From DATBLE01 sp046734415 (lineage in GTDB: Bacteria > Actinomycetota > Thermoleophilia > Gaiellales > Gaiellaceae), in contig JBKPRD010000132.1 of NCBI GenBank assembly GCA_046734415.1, positions 1 to 64,000 on the forward strand: a stretch of DNA of 64,000 nucleotides. The letters run 5' to 3'. How positions within the stretch are numbered: position 1 is the stretch's first letter; each line of letters opens with the position of its first letter. Positions 53,137-61,727 of this stretch are shown here, piece by piece. Made by a program: the position numbers and the translations under genes. The notes under the pieces are model-generated. The model had not been told where the DNA came from. It saw nothing but the letters and a program-made list of their open reading frames with translations, and searched no databases.

Positions 53137-53579
53137 ACGACCTCCTTCGTCTTCTCGAGCAGCCGCAGGCCCTCCACCGCCATCCCCTTGTCGACCGCCT
53201 TCGCCATGTCGTAGACGGTCAGGGCGGCGACGCTCGCGGCGACCAGCGCCTCCATCTCGACGCCGGTCTGCGCCGTCGTCTCGGCGACCGCGCGAATTTC
53301 CACCGAGGCATCGCCGACCGACAACGCGACCTCGACGTTCGAGAGCGGCAGCGGATGGCAGAGCGGGATCAGCTCGGCCGTGCGCTTCGCGGCCATGATC
53401 CCGGCGAGCTGGGCCGTCGCGAGCGCGTCGCCCTTCGGCAGCTCGCGCAGCCGGCGCGCCGTCTCGGGCCCCATCGTCACGGACGCGGCCGCCACGGCGC
53501 GACGCCGCGAGAGCGGTTTGCCGCCGACGTCGACCATCCGGACGTCGCCCGCCTCGCCAACGTGCGAGAGCTCGGTCAC
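53133..53579 (-). CDS. moaC: cyclic pyranopterin monophosphate synthase
   Basis: 148 residues, second step of molybdopterin synthesis. It shows MVDVGGKPLSRRRAVAAASVTM, AAKRTAELIPLCHPLPLSNVEV with the active-site His, and GVEMEALVAASVAALTVYDMAKAVDKGM with the catalytic Asp/Lys. The GTG at 53579 gives VTELSHVGEAGDVRMVDV, the family N-terminus; a TAACGT box 7 nt upstream supports it. MoaA, the partner for step one, is not in the window. Confidence 0.95.
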   Translation of the reverse strand: MTELSHVGEAGDVRMVDVGGKPLSRRRAVAAASVTMGPETARRLRELPKGDALATAQLAGIMAAKRTAELIPLCHPLPLSNVEVALSVGDASVEIRAVAETTAQTGVEMEALVAASVAALTVYDMAKAVDKGMAVEGLRLLEKTKEVV

Positions 53580-53586
53580 GTGGCGA

Positions 53587-53592
53587 ACGTTA
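53587..53592 (-). promoter_or_regulatory. -10 box of a leaderless promoter for moaC-mog
   Basis: TAACGT on the minus strand, 7 nt before the GTG. Its TAA is the stop codon of upstream otsA. Confidence 0.45.
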
Positions 53593-55059
53593 GCTCGCGA
53601 GCGCCGAAATCCGGTCGAGATCGGCCAACTGCGCCGCGAGCCACCATCCGATGTCGTGCCCGCGCACGTGCGTCCGGATCGCGTCGACCCGCGCGCGCCG
53701 GTCGGCCTCGGGCAGCTCGAGGGCGGCATGGATCGCGTCCGCTTGGTCGAGGACGTCGAACGGGTTGATCGTCAGCGCCCACTCGGCGAGCTCTTGATGC
53801 GCCCCGGTGTTCTCGGAGAGGACGAGCACCCCGTTGTGCTCGTTGACGAGCGGCGCCTCCTTCGCGACGAGGTTCATCCCGTCGAAGACCGAGTTGACTA
53901 GCAGCACGTCGTACCGCTTGTACGCGGCCACCGACCGCTGGAAGTCGTCGCGGATCTCGAGCACGATCGGCTGCCAGGAGTCGGAGCCGAAGCGCGCGTT
54001 CACGTGCCCCACCGCGCCCTCGATCTCCTCGAGGTACGCGGCGTAGTGCGGGATGTCCTGCCGCGAGGGGTCGAGCAGCGCGAGCATCGTCACCCGACCG
54101 ACCGACTCGGGATGGCGTTCGAGGTAGAGCTCGAATGCGCGGAATCCGCGGACGATGTTCTTCGTCGGGTCCGTCCGGTCGACCCGGACGACCAGCCGGT
54201 CCGCGCGGATCTCGTCCAGGCTCCGTTCCTTCTCCAGCACCGCCTCGCTGACGGCGAGCTCGTCGAACTCGGCGGGATCGACGGAGATCGGGCAGGCCGT
54301 GACGAGCGTCCGCCGGCCGTCGTGCTCGACGGTCCCGAGCTCGTGGTCGACCTCTGCGCCGACGATGCGTGCGCACGAGACGAGGAAGTTCTCGCGCCAA
54401 CGGTCGGTGTGGAAGCCGACGACGTTGTTCGCGAGCAGACCGTCGTGGATCGCCCGCCGCATCGGCTCCGGCAGCACCGTCCAGTAGTCGGGACCCGGCC
54501 ACGGGATGTGGACGAAGTGCGAGAGCACCGCATCTGCGCGCGCGCGGCGGACGGTCCGCGGCGCGAGGTAGAGGTGGTAGTCGTGGAACCACACAGCGGC
54601 ATCGCCCTCCTGCTCGAGCTCGAGGAGCACCGCCTTCGCGAAGGACTGGTTCGCCTCCTGGTAGCTCGACCATGCGTCGCGGAGGCGTTGGTCGGCGGCC
54701 GGCTCGTGGACGATGTCCCAGAGGTAGTGCTGCAGGAACCACAGCGTGGGATTTGCAAACCGGTTGTAGTAGCGCTCGTAGGTCGCGTGGTCGTGGACGA
54801 CCAGCCGCAGCCGGTAGACCTCGCCTGTGCGGCCGGTGCCCTGCAGAGCGCTGCCGCCCGCCTCCGCCGCGACTGCGCGGTCCTCGTCGGTCATCGCGCT
54901 CGCGACCCAGGTGAGGTCGTGATGGGAGATGAGCGGCCGCAGGGCGGTTACGAGGCCACCCTGCCCCCGCTGCTCGAGGCGCTCCCCGTCCCGGCCGCGG
55001 CTGTAGGTGACGGGGCCGCGGTTCGAGACGACGATCAGCTTCCGCCGAGGCGCATCCAC
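53590..55059 (-). CDS. otsA: alpha,alpha-trehalose-phosphate synthase (GT20)
   Basis: 489 residues, making trehalose-6-phosphate from a nucleotide-glucose donor and glucose-6-phosphate. It shows LIVVSNRGPVTY, the GGLVTALRPL loop, WFHDYHLYLAP, SHFVHIPWPGPDYW, VVGFHTDRW, RVDRTDPTKNIVRGFRAFE, and the donor-binding VNSVFDGMNLVAKEAPLVNEHNGVLVLSENTGA. No phosphatase (otsB) is adjacent. GTG start with TAGGCT 6 nt upstream. Confidence 0.95.
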   Translation of the reverse strand: MDAPRRKLIVVSNRGPVTYSRGRDGERLEQRGQGGLVTALRPLISHHDLTWVASAMTDEDRAVAAEAGGSALQGTGRTGEVYRLRLVVHDHATYERYYNRFANPTLWFLQHYLWDIVHEPAADQRLRDAWSSYQEANQSFAKAVLLELEQEGDAAVWFHDYHLYLAPRTVRRARADAVLSHFVHIPWPGPDYWTVLPEPMRRAIHDGLLANNVVGFHTDRWRENFLVSCARIVGAEVDHELGTVEHDGRRTLVTACPISVDPAEFDELAVSEAVLEKERSLDEIRADRLVVRVDRTDPTKNIVRGFRAFELYLERHPESVGRVTMLALLDPSRQDIPHYAAYLEEIEGAVGHVNARFGSDSWQPIVLEIRDDFQRSVAAYKRYDVLLVNSVFDGMNLVAKEAPLVNEHNGVLVLSENTGAHQELAEWALTINPFDVLDQADAIHAALELPEADRRARVDAIRTHVRGHDIGWWLAAQLADLDRISALAS

Positions 55060-55065
55060 CCGCGA

Positions 55066-55071
55066 AGCCTA
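55066..55071 (-). promoter_or_regulatory. -10 box of a leaderless promoter for otsA
   Basis: TAGGCT on the minus strand, 6 nt before the GTG. Confidence 0.5.
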
Positions 55072-55093
55072 GCCCGCTCGTGGCTCGGCAAAA

Positions 55094-55552
55094 CTACGAG
55101 AGCTTCTTGACGAAGCGGAGGCGCGACCCGCCTCCCTCACGGTCGCCGAGCTCGAACTCGTCTGAGAGCGACTCGATGATCGCGATCCCGAGCCCGCCCT
55201 CGCTCAGCTCGCCGTCTTCGCCCTCCGACTGGACGTAGTCGAAGCCGGGGCCGTCGTCGCTGACCTCGATCGTCAACCGGTCGGGCTTGAGGTCGTAGTC
55301 GATGTCGACGACACCCTCGCGGCCGTCACGGTACGCGTGCCGAACGGAGTTGGAGCACGCCTCCGTGAGAGCGAGCTTGAGGTCGGCCAGCGTCTCGTCG
55401 GGCAGCGCCCGCAGCCGCGACAGCCCCGTCAAGGCGAGCCGGCCGAGGGTGATGTACTCGGCGCGGGCCGGGATGCGCAGGTGGATGCGGTGGCCGGCTC
55501 CGTCGTCGGAGCGCGAATCCAGCGCCTGCCTCGATGTGCCCGGTACGCCCAT
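55094..55552 (-). CDS. RsbW-type anti-sigma regulatory factor (ATP-binding)
   Basis: 152 residues of the GHKL-type Ser/Thr kinase-like domain: LKLALTEACSNSVRHAYRDG is the N-box, IEVSDDGPGFD the G1 box, SEGGLGIAIIESLSDEFEL the G2 region, and GGSRLRFVKKL the end. Such proteins bind sigma factors or anti-sigma antagonists. No cognate sigma or antagonist gene is adjacent; the ECF-type sigma at 34 kb belongs to a different class. Start ATG; a run of about 20 residues precedes the fold. Confidence 0.88.
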   Translation of the reverse strand: MGVPGTSRQALDSRSDDGAGHRIHLRIPARAEYITLGRLALTGLSRLRALPDETLADLKLALTEACSNSVRHAYRDGREGVVDIDYDLKPDRLTIEVSDDGPGFDYVQSEGEDGELSEGGLGIAIIESLSDEFELGDREGGGSRLRFVKKLS

Positions 55553-55637
55553 ATCCGTCGGGTAAGCTGCCCCTTTCTACCGGACTCGACCCTCGGCGAG
55601 TCTTCCTTTACACCTGATAACCGACTGCGCCGGGTCT

Positions 55638-56852
55638 CTAACGCGCGTCCGGGTTGCCGGGCCGGGTGCCGAGCACCACGCGGACATCCCGCCGAGACCC
55701 GTCGCGCAGGATGGTCAGCGTTGCTGCCTGCCCCGGCCGGAGCCGTTCCGAGACGGCCCGCACGACGTCGTTGGCGCTTCGCACGGGCACCCCGTCGATG
55801 GCGACGAGCACGTCGCCGCCGTACGTGAACGGGACGCCGTTGAAGTCGCGTTCATCCGAGCCGCCGCGGAGGCCGACGTGTGCGCCGGGACTGTCCGGGC
55901 GCACCGAGGTGATCACGGCTCCGTAGCGGACGGGGTAGCGGAAGCGGCGCGCGATTCCGGGGGTGAGATCCTCGGTCGTCACCCCGATGTACGCGTACGC
56001 GACCTTGCCGGTCGCGAGCAGCTGCTCCATCGAGCGGCGTGCGGCGTTGATCGGCACGGCGAAGCCGACTCCCTCGGCGTTGCCGCTGTCGCTGCGGATC
56101 TGGGCGTTGATCCCGATCACGCGGCCCTGGGCGTCGAAGAGCGGCCCGCCGGAGTTCCCGTGGTTGATCGGCGCATCGACCTGGATCGCGTCGACGAGGT
56201 TGTACTGGGACGTCAGCGACTCGATCGAGCGCTGGGTCGCGGAGACGACTCCGACTGCGAGGGAGTTCTCGTTCCCGAACGGGCTGCCGATCGCCGCGAC
56301 GGGCTCGCCGACGACGACGCGGCTCGAGTCGCCGAGGGGAAGCGGCGAGAGGCCGTGCGTCTTCGGATCGACCTGCAGCACGCCGACGTCGTCGAACACG
56401 TCCCAGCCCACGATCTTCGCCGCCACCCGGTCACGATCGCGGAACTCGACGTAGACGGTGCTCGCCGGTGTGACGGTGCCGTTGCCCTCCCCCGCCGTCG
56501 TGATCACGTGCGAGTTGGTCAGGATCACGCCGTCGCCCGAGACGACGAAGCCCGAGCCCTGCGCCGCGCTCGCGCTCGCGCCCGAGCCGAAGACCGAGTA
56601 GATCGTGACCACGCCTCCGGACCGGCGCGCGTAGATCGCCGCCGGGTCGAACGGCCCGCCGAGGAGCGGCTTCGCCCGCGTGCTCGACACCTCGACGGGA
56701 GGCGCGGACTCGCGGACGACGACCGTGTGCCGCTCGTCGTGCAGCCAGCCGGCCGCCCAGGCGACGAGCAGGATCACCGCGACTCCGGCGGCAGCCGAGC
56801 AGGCAGCGACGAGGACCACGGTGCGGGTTCGCATTCGTCTCACTTTAATCAT
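55638..56852 (-). CDS. HtrA/DegP-like membrane-anchored serine protease with PDZ domain
   Basis: 404 residues. One N-terminal membrane helix (about 11-36) is followed by a linker, a trypsin-like domain with triad H115 (TNSHV), D155 (FDDVGVLQVD) and S234 (HGNSGGPLFD), and a C-terminal PDZ domain (about 285-395, YIGVTTEDLT, VTSVRPDSPGAHVGLRGG, GGDVLVAIDGVPV). It should act outside the membrane in protein quality control. The start may instead be the ATG at 56834 (MRTRTVVLV). Confidence 0.93.
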   Translation of the reverse strand: MIKVRRMRTRTVVLVAACSAAAGVAVILLVAWAAGWLHDERHTVVVRESAPPVEVSSTRAKPLLGGPFDPAAIYARRSGGVVTIYSVFGSGASASAAQGSGFVVSGDGVILTNSHVITTAGEGNGTVTPASTVYVEFRDRDRVAAKIVGWDVFDDVGVLQVDPKTHGLSPLPLGDSSRVVVGEPVAAIGSPFGNENSLAVGVVSATQRSIESLTSQYNLVDAIQVDAPINHGNSGGPLFDAQGRVIGINAQIRSDSGNAEGVGFAVPINAARRSMEQLLATGKVAYAYIGVTTEDLTPGIARRFRYPVRYGAVITSVRPDSPGAHVGLRGGSDERDFNGVPFTYGGDVLVAIDGVPVRSANDVVRAVSERLRPGQAATLTILRDGSRRDVRVVLGTRPGNPDAR

Positions 56853-56904
56853 GATTCGGACACGTGCTGTTGTCTATTTTGGCTACAGGCCGGGAAGGGA
56901 TGCC

Positions 56905-56985
56905 GGAAGGGGCAGGCTTCAGCCTGTCCGGCACGCCCATAGCCGACACTGCTGTCGTCGGGGTCAGGCTGAAGCCTGACCCTGC
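56905..56985. repeat. pair of inverted palindromes upstream of the HtrA gene
   Basis: CAGGCTTCAGCCTG (56913-56926) and GGGTCAGGCT-GA-AGCCTGACCC (56961-56982, perfect 10-bp arms) share the CAGGCT/AGCCTG stem and lie in opposite orientation, 34 bp apart. They fill much of the 149-bp gap between the HtrA start and the end of the histidine kinase gene. This looks like a REP-pair arrangement; the second could also end the kinase transcript. Confidence 0.65.
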
Positions 56986-57001
56986 GTTTCCACGTGTTTT
57001 C

Positions 57002-58384
57002 TCACGCCGGCACGCGCTCGCGCGTCTCCACCGCAAGCCGCAGCGTGAACACCGTCCGCCCGCGCGTCGACTCCAGCTCGAGAGACCCGCCCATCGCCCG
57101 CGCCAGCTCGCGTGCGATCGCCAACCCGAGGCCGCTTCCCGACGTGAGCCGGCCGTCGGCGCGGTAGAAGCGCTCGAACACGTGCGGGGCGTGCTCGGCC
57201 GCGATCCCCGGCCCGTCGTCCTCGACCGCGAGCACCCCCTCGCCGACGCGCACGCGCACGTTCGTCCCGGGCGGCGTGTGGACGAGCGCGTTCTCGACCA
57301 GGATCCGCGCGATCTGGACGAGCCGCTGCTCGTCACCCAGGACGGGCGGGCTCTCGATCGTCTCCAGCTCGACCGAGCGCTCACCGCCGTGGGCAACACC
57401 CGCGAACTCGTCGACGACGGTCTCTGCGACGACCGCCAGATCGACCGGCTCCCGGCCGACCTCGAGCTGCCCGGCGTCGGCGCGGGAGAGGTCGAGGAGC
57501 TCGGTCGCGAGCTTCGCGAGCCGGTCGACCTGCTCGCGCATCGTCATCAGGAACTCCCGCCGCGTCTCCTCGTCGAGCTCCTCCTCGGTCAGCAGCTCCA
57601 GGAACCCGCCGAGCGAGAACAGCGGCGTACGCAGCTCGTGCGAGGCGTTTGCGATGAACTCGCGGCGCGCGTGGTCGAGCGCAGCCAGCCGTTCGCGCAT
57701 CCGGTCGAAGGTCCGGGCAAGCTGCCCGACCTCGTCGGCCCCGGTATCCCGGATCGGCTCGTCGAACTGTCCCGCGGCGATCCGTTCCGCCGCCGCCTCG
57801 AGCCGGCGGAGCCGCCGTGCGAACAGCCACGCGCCGAAGTAGCCGACGCCGAGGGCACCGGCGAGCGCGAGTGCGCCGGCGATCAGCAGACGCTCCCGGA
57901 CGAACCGCACCGACGCAAGCGCCTCGTGCAACGGCGCCGAGACGAGCAGCACCGAGTTCGTGCCAGGCACCGGCGCCACGGCCTCCGCGTACCGGCTTCC
58001 CCGGTGGATCACGGTTCCGCTGGTCGGCGCACCCGACGTCGCGGCACTCAGCGCCAGGCGGTCCTGCTCGACGTCCGTCGACCGCGTACCCCTGGAGTCG
58101 CCGACGACGACGAGCGCGGTCGGCGGCCCGACGTAGTCGTAGACCACGACGCGGGCATTTGCACTTTCCGACGCGCTGTCGAGGAAGTCGGGCCAGCGGA
58201 AGCGGTCGCCCGGAAGCTCCCGCGCCAGGCCGTCGGCGGCACCTTCCAGCTGAGAGATCCGCGAGTTGACGAGGCGGTTCTGGAGCGTCGGGACGACGAT
58301 CAGGTACACGAGCGCGAGCGCGCCTGCCAGGACCGCGAGAAGCGCCAGGCCGAGCCGTGCGCCGACACCGCTGAACCGCCTCAT
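57002..58384 (-). CDS. membrane sensor histidine kinase (EnvZ/BaeS type)
   Basis: 460 residues: helix about 10-32, extracytoplasmic sensor region 33-163, second helix about 165-188, HAMP about 189-240, phospho-acceptor H249 in FIANASHELRTPLFSLGG, N-box VENALVHTPPGTNV, G1 VEDDGPGIAAEHAPHVFERFYRADG, and G2 SGSGLGLAIARELA. The ATG overlaps the stop of its response regulator gene (ATGA), so the two form a co-translated two-component system. The signal is unknown. Confidence 0.95.
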   Translation of the reverse strand: MRRFSGVGARLGLALLAVLAGALALVYLIVVPTLQNRLVNSRISQLEGAADGLARELPGDRFRWPDFLDSASESANARVVVYDYVGPPTALVVVGDSRGTRSTDVEQDRLALSAATSGAPTSGTVIHRGSRYAEAVAPVPGTNSVLLVSAPLHEALASVRFVRERLLIAGALALAGALGVGYFGAWLFARRLRRLEAAAERIAAGQFDEPIRDTGADEVGQLARTFDRMRERLAALDHARREFIANASHELRTPLFSLGGFLELLTEEELDEETRREFLMTMREQVDRLAKLATELLDLSRADAGQLEVGREPVDLAVVAETVVDEFAGVAHGGERSVELETIESPPVLGDEQRLVQIARILVENALVHTPPGTNVRVRVGEGVLAVEDDGPGIAAEHAPHVFERFYRADGRLTSGSGLGLAIARELARAMGGSLELESTRGRTVFTLRLAVETRERVPA

Positions 58385-59079
58385 GGCTCTCGGAAGCGGT
58401 AGCCGACGCCGCGGACGGTGATGATGTACTTCGGGTCGCTCGGGTCGGGCTCGAGCTTCTCGCGGAGGTGGCGGATGTGGACGTCGATCGTCCGCGGCTC
58501 GCGGTACTCGGAGCCGCCCCACAGCGCCGCGAGCAGCGCCTGCCGCGTGAAGACCCGCCCCGGCCGTGCGGCGAGCATCCGCAGCAGCTCGAACTCGACG
58601 TACGTCAGCTGGACGGGTGCGCCGTCGAGCTCGACCGCCCGCCGCGCCGGGTCGATGCGGAGGCCCTCGATCTCGATCGCCTCCTCCGTCGCCGGCTCGT
58701 AGCGCGGCGCCGAGGCGCGGCGCAAGAGAGCGCGGATGCGACTGCGAAACTCGCGGATCGAGAACGGCTTCGTGATGTAGTCGTCCGCGCCGAGCTCGAG
58801 GCCGAGCACCTTGTCGAGCTCGTCGTCGCGCGCAGTCAGCATCACGATCGGCACCGCGCTCCGCGCCCGCAGGCGCTTGCACACCTCGAGCCCGTCGACC
58901 TTCGGAAGCATCACGTCGAGGACCACGAGGTCGACGTCCTCGTCGTCGAAACGCGCGAGCGCCTCGTCGCCGTCCCGCGCCTGAACGACGCGGTAGCCGT
59001 CGCGCTCGAGGGGATACGTCAGGAGCTTCTGAACGGACTCCTCGTCGTCGACGAGCAGGATGGTGGCTGACTCCGGCAT
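58381..59079 (-). CDS. OmpR/PhoB-family response regulator
   Basis: 232 residues: receiver domain with acidic pair DDEE (11-14), phospho-acceptor D55 in LVVLDVMLPK, and Lys in DYITKPFSIREF, then a winged-helix DNA-binding domain (VQLTYVEFELLRMLAARPGRVFTRQALL, then EPRTIDVHIRHLREKLEPDPSDPKYIITVRGVGYRF). The ATG at 59079 is directly back-to-back with the GTG of the M28-like gene. The minus-strand frame continuing to 60633 is shadow. Confidence 0.96.
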   Translation of the reverse strand: MPESATILLVDDEESVQKLLTYPLERDGYRVVQARDGDEALARFDDEDVDLVVLDVMLPKVDGLEVCKRLRARSAVPIVMLTARDDELDKVLGLELGADDYITKPFSIREFRSRIRALLRRASAPRYEPATEEAIEIEGLRIDPARRAVELDGAPVQLTYVEFELLRMLAARPGRVFTRQALLAALWGGSEYREPRTIDVHIRHLREKLEPDPSDPKYIITVRGVGYRFREP

Positions 59080-61011
59080 GTGAAGCCGACCGAGGGGCCG
59101 ACGTACTATAGCCCGGGTATCGCGACCCAACCGCCCCCACCAGACCGGGCGCGCACACGACGGCGGCGACGGCGTGGCACGCCCGAGCGGCCGATCAACA
59201 GCCGGCTCTACCGAGGCACCTGGCTGCTCGTCGGCCTGCCGCTGCTGATCGTCGCGTTCAGCGTCGAGCGCCCCGCGGCGCTGCCTGCTCCCAGGCTCCC
59301 GCCCACCTTCGACGGCCCGGCCGCGCTCTCGCTCGCCGAGGAGCTGTCGCGCCTCTACCCCGACCGCGCGCCCGGCACCTCCGGCTCGGTCGGCGCAACG
59401 CGGTGGCTGGCCGAGAAGATGAGGCAGTACGGCTTCGAGCCCCAGGTCGACCGGTTCCACGCGACGATTCCGGGCCGCGGCCGGGTGCAGCTTCGCAACG
59501 TCCTCTTCACGGCGGGGCCGCAGGGCGCCGACGCGATCGTCGTCATGGCCCATCGCGACGACGCCGGCACCGGCGCGGGAGCGAACGACAACGCGTCCGG
59601 AACAGCGGCGCTGATCGAGCTGGCGCGGGCCTACGCGACCCCGACCGGCTCCGCCGAGCCCATCGGCCCGCAGCACCGCCTGCTCTTCCTCTCGACCGAC
59701 GGCGGCGCGTTCGGCAGTCTCGGCGCGGCCCACTTCGCCCGGCACTACCCGGACCGGAACCGCGTGGTCGCGGTGATCAACCTCGACTCGATCGCCGGGG
59801 CCGGGCCGCCCAGGCTCGAGCTGGCGGGCGACGAGCCACGCTCGCCTGCGCCGGTCCTGGCGGCGACCGCCGCGGCGCGGATCGCGGAGCAGACCGGCTC
59901 GGTGCCAGGCCGGACGAGCGCGCTCGGACAGCTCACGGACCTCGGCTTCCCGTTCAGCTTCTACGAGCAGTCGCCCCTGGTCGGCCGCGGCGTCCCTGCG
60001 ATCACGCTGACCACCGCCGGCAACCGACCGCCGTCGTCGTTCGGAGACACGGCGGAGCGGCTGCACCGGAAGCAGCTCACCGACATCGGCCGCGCTGCGC
60101 AGGGCGTCGTCGGATCGCTCGACGAGGGGCTCGACCTCGCCCACGGGACGCACAGCTACGTCTACCTCGGCGGCCGTCTCGTTCGCGGTTGGGCGATCGA
60201 GCTCGCGCTGATCGCGATGCTCCTGCCCTTCGTCGTCGTCACCGTCGACCTGTTCGCGCGGTGCCGGCGGCGGAAGATCCCCGTCGCGCCGGCGCTGCGC
60301 GCGTACCGCAGCCGCCTCGGCTTCTGGCTGTGGGCCGGCGCGATGTTCCTGTTCCTGGGGCTGGTCGGCGTGTGGCCGGGGGGAGCAGCGCGTCCGATCG
60401 CGCCCGAGACGGACGCGGCCGGCAACTGGCCGGTGCTCGGCCTGATCCTGCTCGCGCTCCTGGCACTTCCGGGCTGGCTCGTCTCGCGCAGCCGGTTGAC
60501 GCCGCGCAGGCCGGCGACGATCGAGGAGGAGCTGGCCGGCCACACGGCGGCACTGCTCGCGCTCGGCGTCGTCGCGCTGCTCGTCGTCGCGACCAACCCG
60601 TTTGCCCTCCTCTTCCTGCTTCCCTCGCTGCACATCTGGCTGTGGCTGCCGCAGTTCCGCGACCGCGGGCCCGCGCCGCGAGCGGCACTCCTGATCGCAG
60701 GGCTCGTCGGGCCGTTCATCCTGCTCGGCTCGTTCATGTTCCGCTTCGGGCTCGGCCTCGATGCCCCCTGGTACCTTGCGGAACTCGTCTCGATCGGCTA
60801 CGTCTCGATCGTGGCTTTCCTGCTCGTCCTCTCCTGGCTCGCGGGGGCGGCCCAGCTCACCGCGATCACGGCCAGGCGCTACGCGCCGTACCCGAGCGCG
60901 GCGGAGCGGCCGCCGCGCGGCCCGATCCGGAACAGCGTCCGCGCGATCGTGCTCGAGCTCCGGTCGAGGCGGCGGGCGCCGGCACGCGAGCGCAAGGCGT
61001 TGGAGGTCTAA
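59080..61011 (+). CDS. M28-like membrane aminopeptidase-fold protein with C-terminal membrane domain
   Basis: Up to 643 residues: basic N-terminus, one helix (about 46-62), an M28-like domain (about 75-370), then six or seven helices. H158 and D170 (MAHRDDAGTGAGANDNASG) and D236 (INLDSIAG) match zinc ligands, but the usual DGEE general-base motif reads TDGGAFGSLG, so the catalytic Glu seems missing. The start is doubtful: GTG 59080 is the only canonical codon before the domain and leaves no room for a ribosome site or promoter. Its stop overlaps the sortase ATG. Confidence 0.8.
   Translation: MKPTEGPTYYSPGIATQPPPPDRARTRRRRRRGTPERPINSRLYRGTWLLVGLPLLIVAFSVERPAALPAPRLPPTFDGPAALSLAEELSRLYPDRAPGTSGSVGATRWLAEKMRQYGFEPQVDRFHATIPGRGRVQLRNVLFTAGPQGADAIVVMAHRDDAGTGAGANDNASGTAALIELARAYATPTGSAEPIGPQHRLLFLSTDGGAFGSLGAAHFARHYPDRNRVVAVINLDSIAGAGPPRLELAGDEPRSPAPVLAATAAARIAEQTGSVPGRTSALGQLTDLGFPFSFYEQSPLVGRGVPAITLTTAGNRPPSSFGDTAERLHRKQLTDIGRAAQGVVGSLDEGLDLAHGTHSYVYLGGRLVRGWAIELALIAMLLPFVVVTVDLFARCRRRKIPVAPALRAYRSRLGFWLWAGAMFLFLGLVGVWPGGAARPIAPETDAAGNWPVLGLILLALLALPGWLVSRSRLTPRRPATIEEELAGHTAALLALGVVALLVVATNPFALLFLLPSLHIWLWLPQFRDRGPAPRAALLIAGLVGPFILLGSFMFRFGLGLDAPWYLAELVSIGYVSIVAFLLVLSWLAGAAQLTAITARRYAPYPSAAERPPRGPIRNSVRAIVLELRSRRRAPARERKALEV
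59105..59110 (-). promoter_or_regulatory. -10 box for the two-component operon
   Basis: TATAGT on the minus strand, about 25 nt before the response regulator ATG, so this mRNA would have a leader. It lies inside the first codons assigned to the divergent M28-like gene. On the plus strand the same site reads TACTAT (59104-59109). Confidence 0.4.
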
Positions 61012-61727
61012 TGGCGCGCGCGGCCCGGATCGCGGGGACGGTGCTGATCGTCGCCGGCGTCTGCGCGATCGCGTGGGTGCTGGTCGTCTGGCAATGGCAG
61101 GACCCCTTCACCGCCGTCTACACGAAGTACCAGCAGCACAAACTGGCCTCGAGCTTCGCCCACCGCTTCGCCGACTACCGCCCGCCGGATACGGCGCGGC
61201 GCGGCGCGGCGAGGAATCCGGCGAAGACCGAGCGCGCGGCGACCGCCGCCGCGGCCCGGGCGTACCGCCGCTCGCTCCAGGAGGGGGATCCGGTCGGACG
61301 CCTCATCGTGCCGAGACTCGGGCTGAAGTCGATCGTCGTCAACGGCACGAGCCACGACGACCTGACCAAGGGCCCCGGGCGTGAGCTCCACACCTTCGTG
61401 CCGGGGGAGAACGAGCTCGTCTACGTCGCCGGCCACCGCACGACGTACCTCGCCCCGTTCGCGCACATCGACTCCCTGAGACCGGGCGATCCGGTCACGT
61501 TCGTGCTCCCGTACGCGACCTTCCACTACGAGATCACGGGTCACCGGATCGTTCCGGCCGACGACGTCGCCGTGCTGCGCTCGCACCACCACGATGTGCT
61601 CGCACTGCAGGCGTGCCACCCGCGGTTCTTCGCGACGCACCGCTACATCGCCTACGCGCGGCTCGTGCGCGTCGAGCCGCGCGTCGGACAGCCGTACTCG
61701 ATCGGCCCGTCGAGGCCGGTCGCCTAG
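61011..61727 (+). CDS. sortase (class D/E-like)
   Basis: 238 residues: N-terminal helix (about 8-27), a linker, and a sortase domain from about 95. Catalytic residues are H142 in VAGHRTTYLAPF, C202 in LALQACHPRF and R211 in THRYI. The usual TLxTC strand reads LALQAC. The enzyme would attach or cross-link surface proteins outside the membrane. The ATG overlaps the M28-like stop (TAATG), so the two are co-translated; no LPxTG-type substrate was seen in the window. Confidence 0.9.
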   Translation: MARAARIAGTVLIVAGVCAIAWVLVVWQWQDPFTAVYTKYQQHKLASSFAHRFADYRPPDTARRGAARNPAKTERAATAAAARAYRRSLQEGDPVGRLIVPRLGLKSIVVNGTSHDDLTKGPGRELHTFVPGENELVYVAGHRTTYLAPFAHIDSLRPGDPVTFVLPYATFHYEITGHRIVPADDVAVLRSHHHDVLALQACHPRFFATHRYIAYARLVRVEPRVGQPYSIGPSRPVA

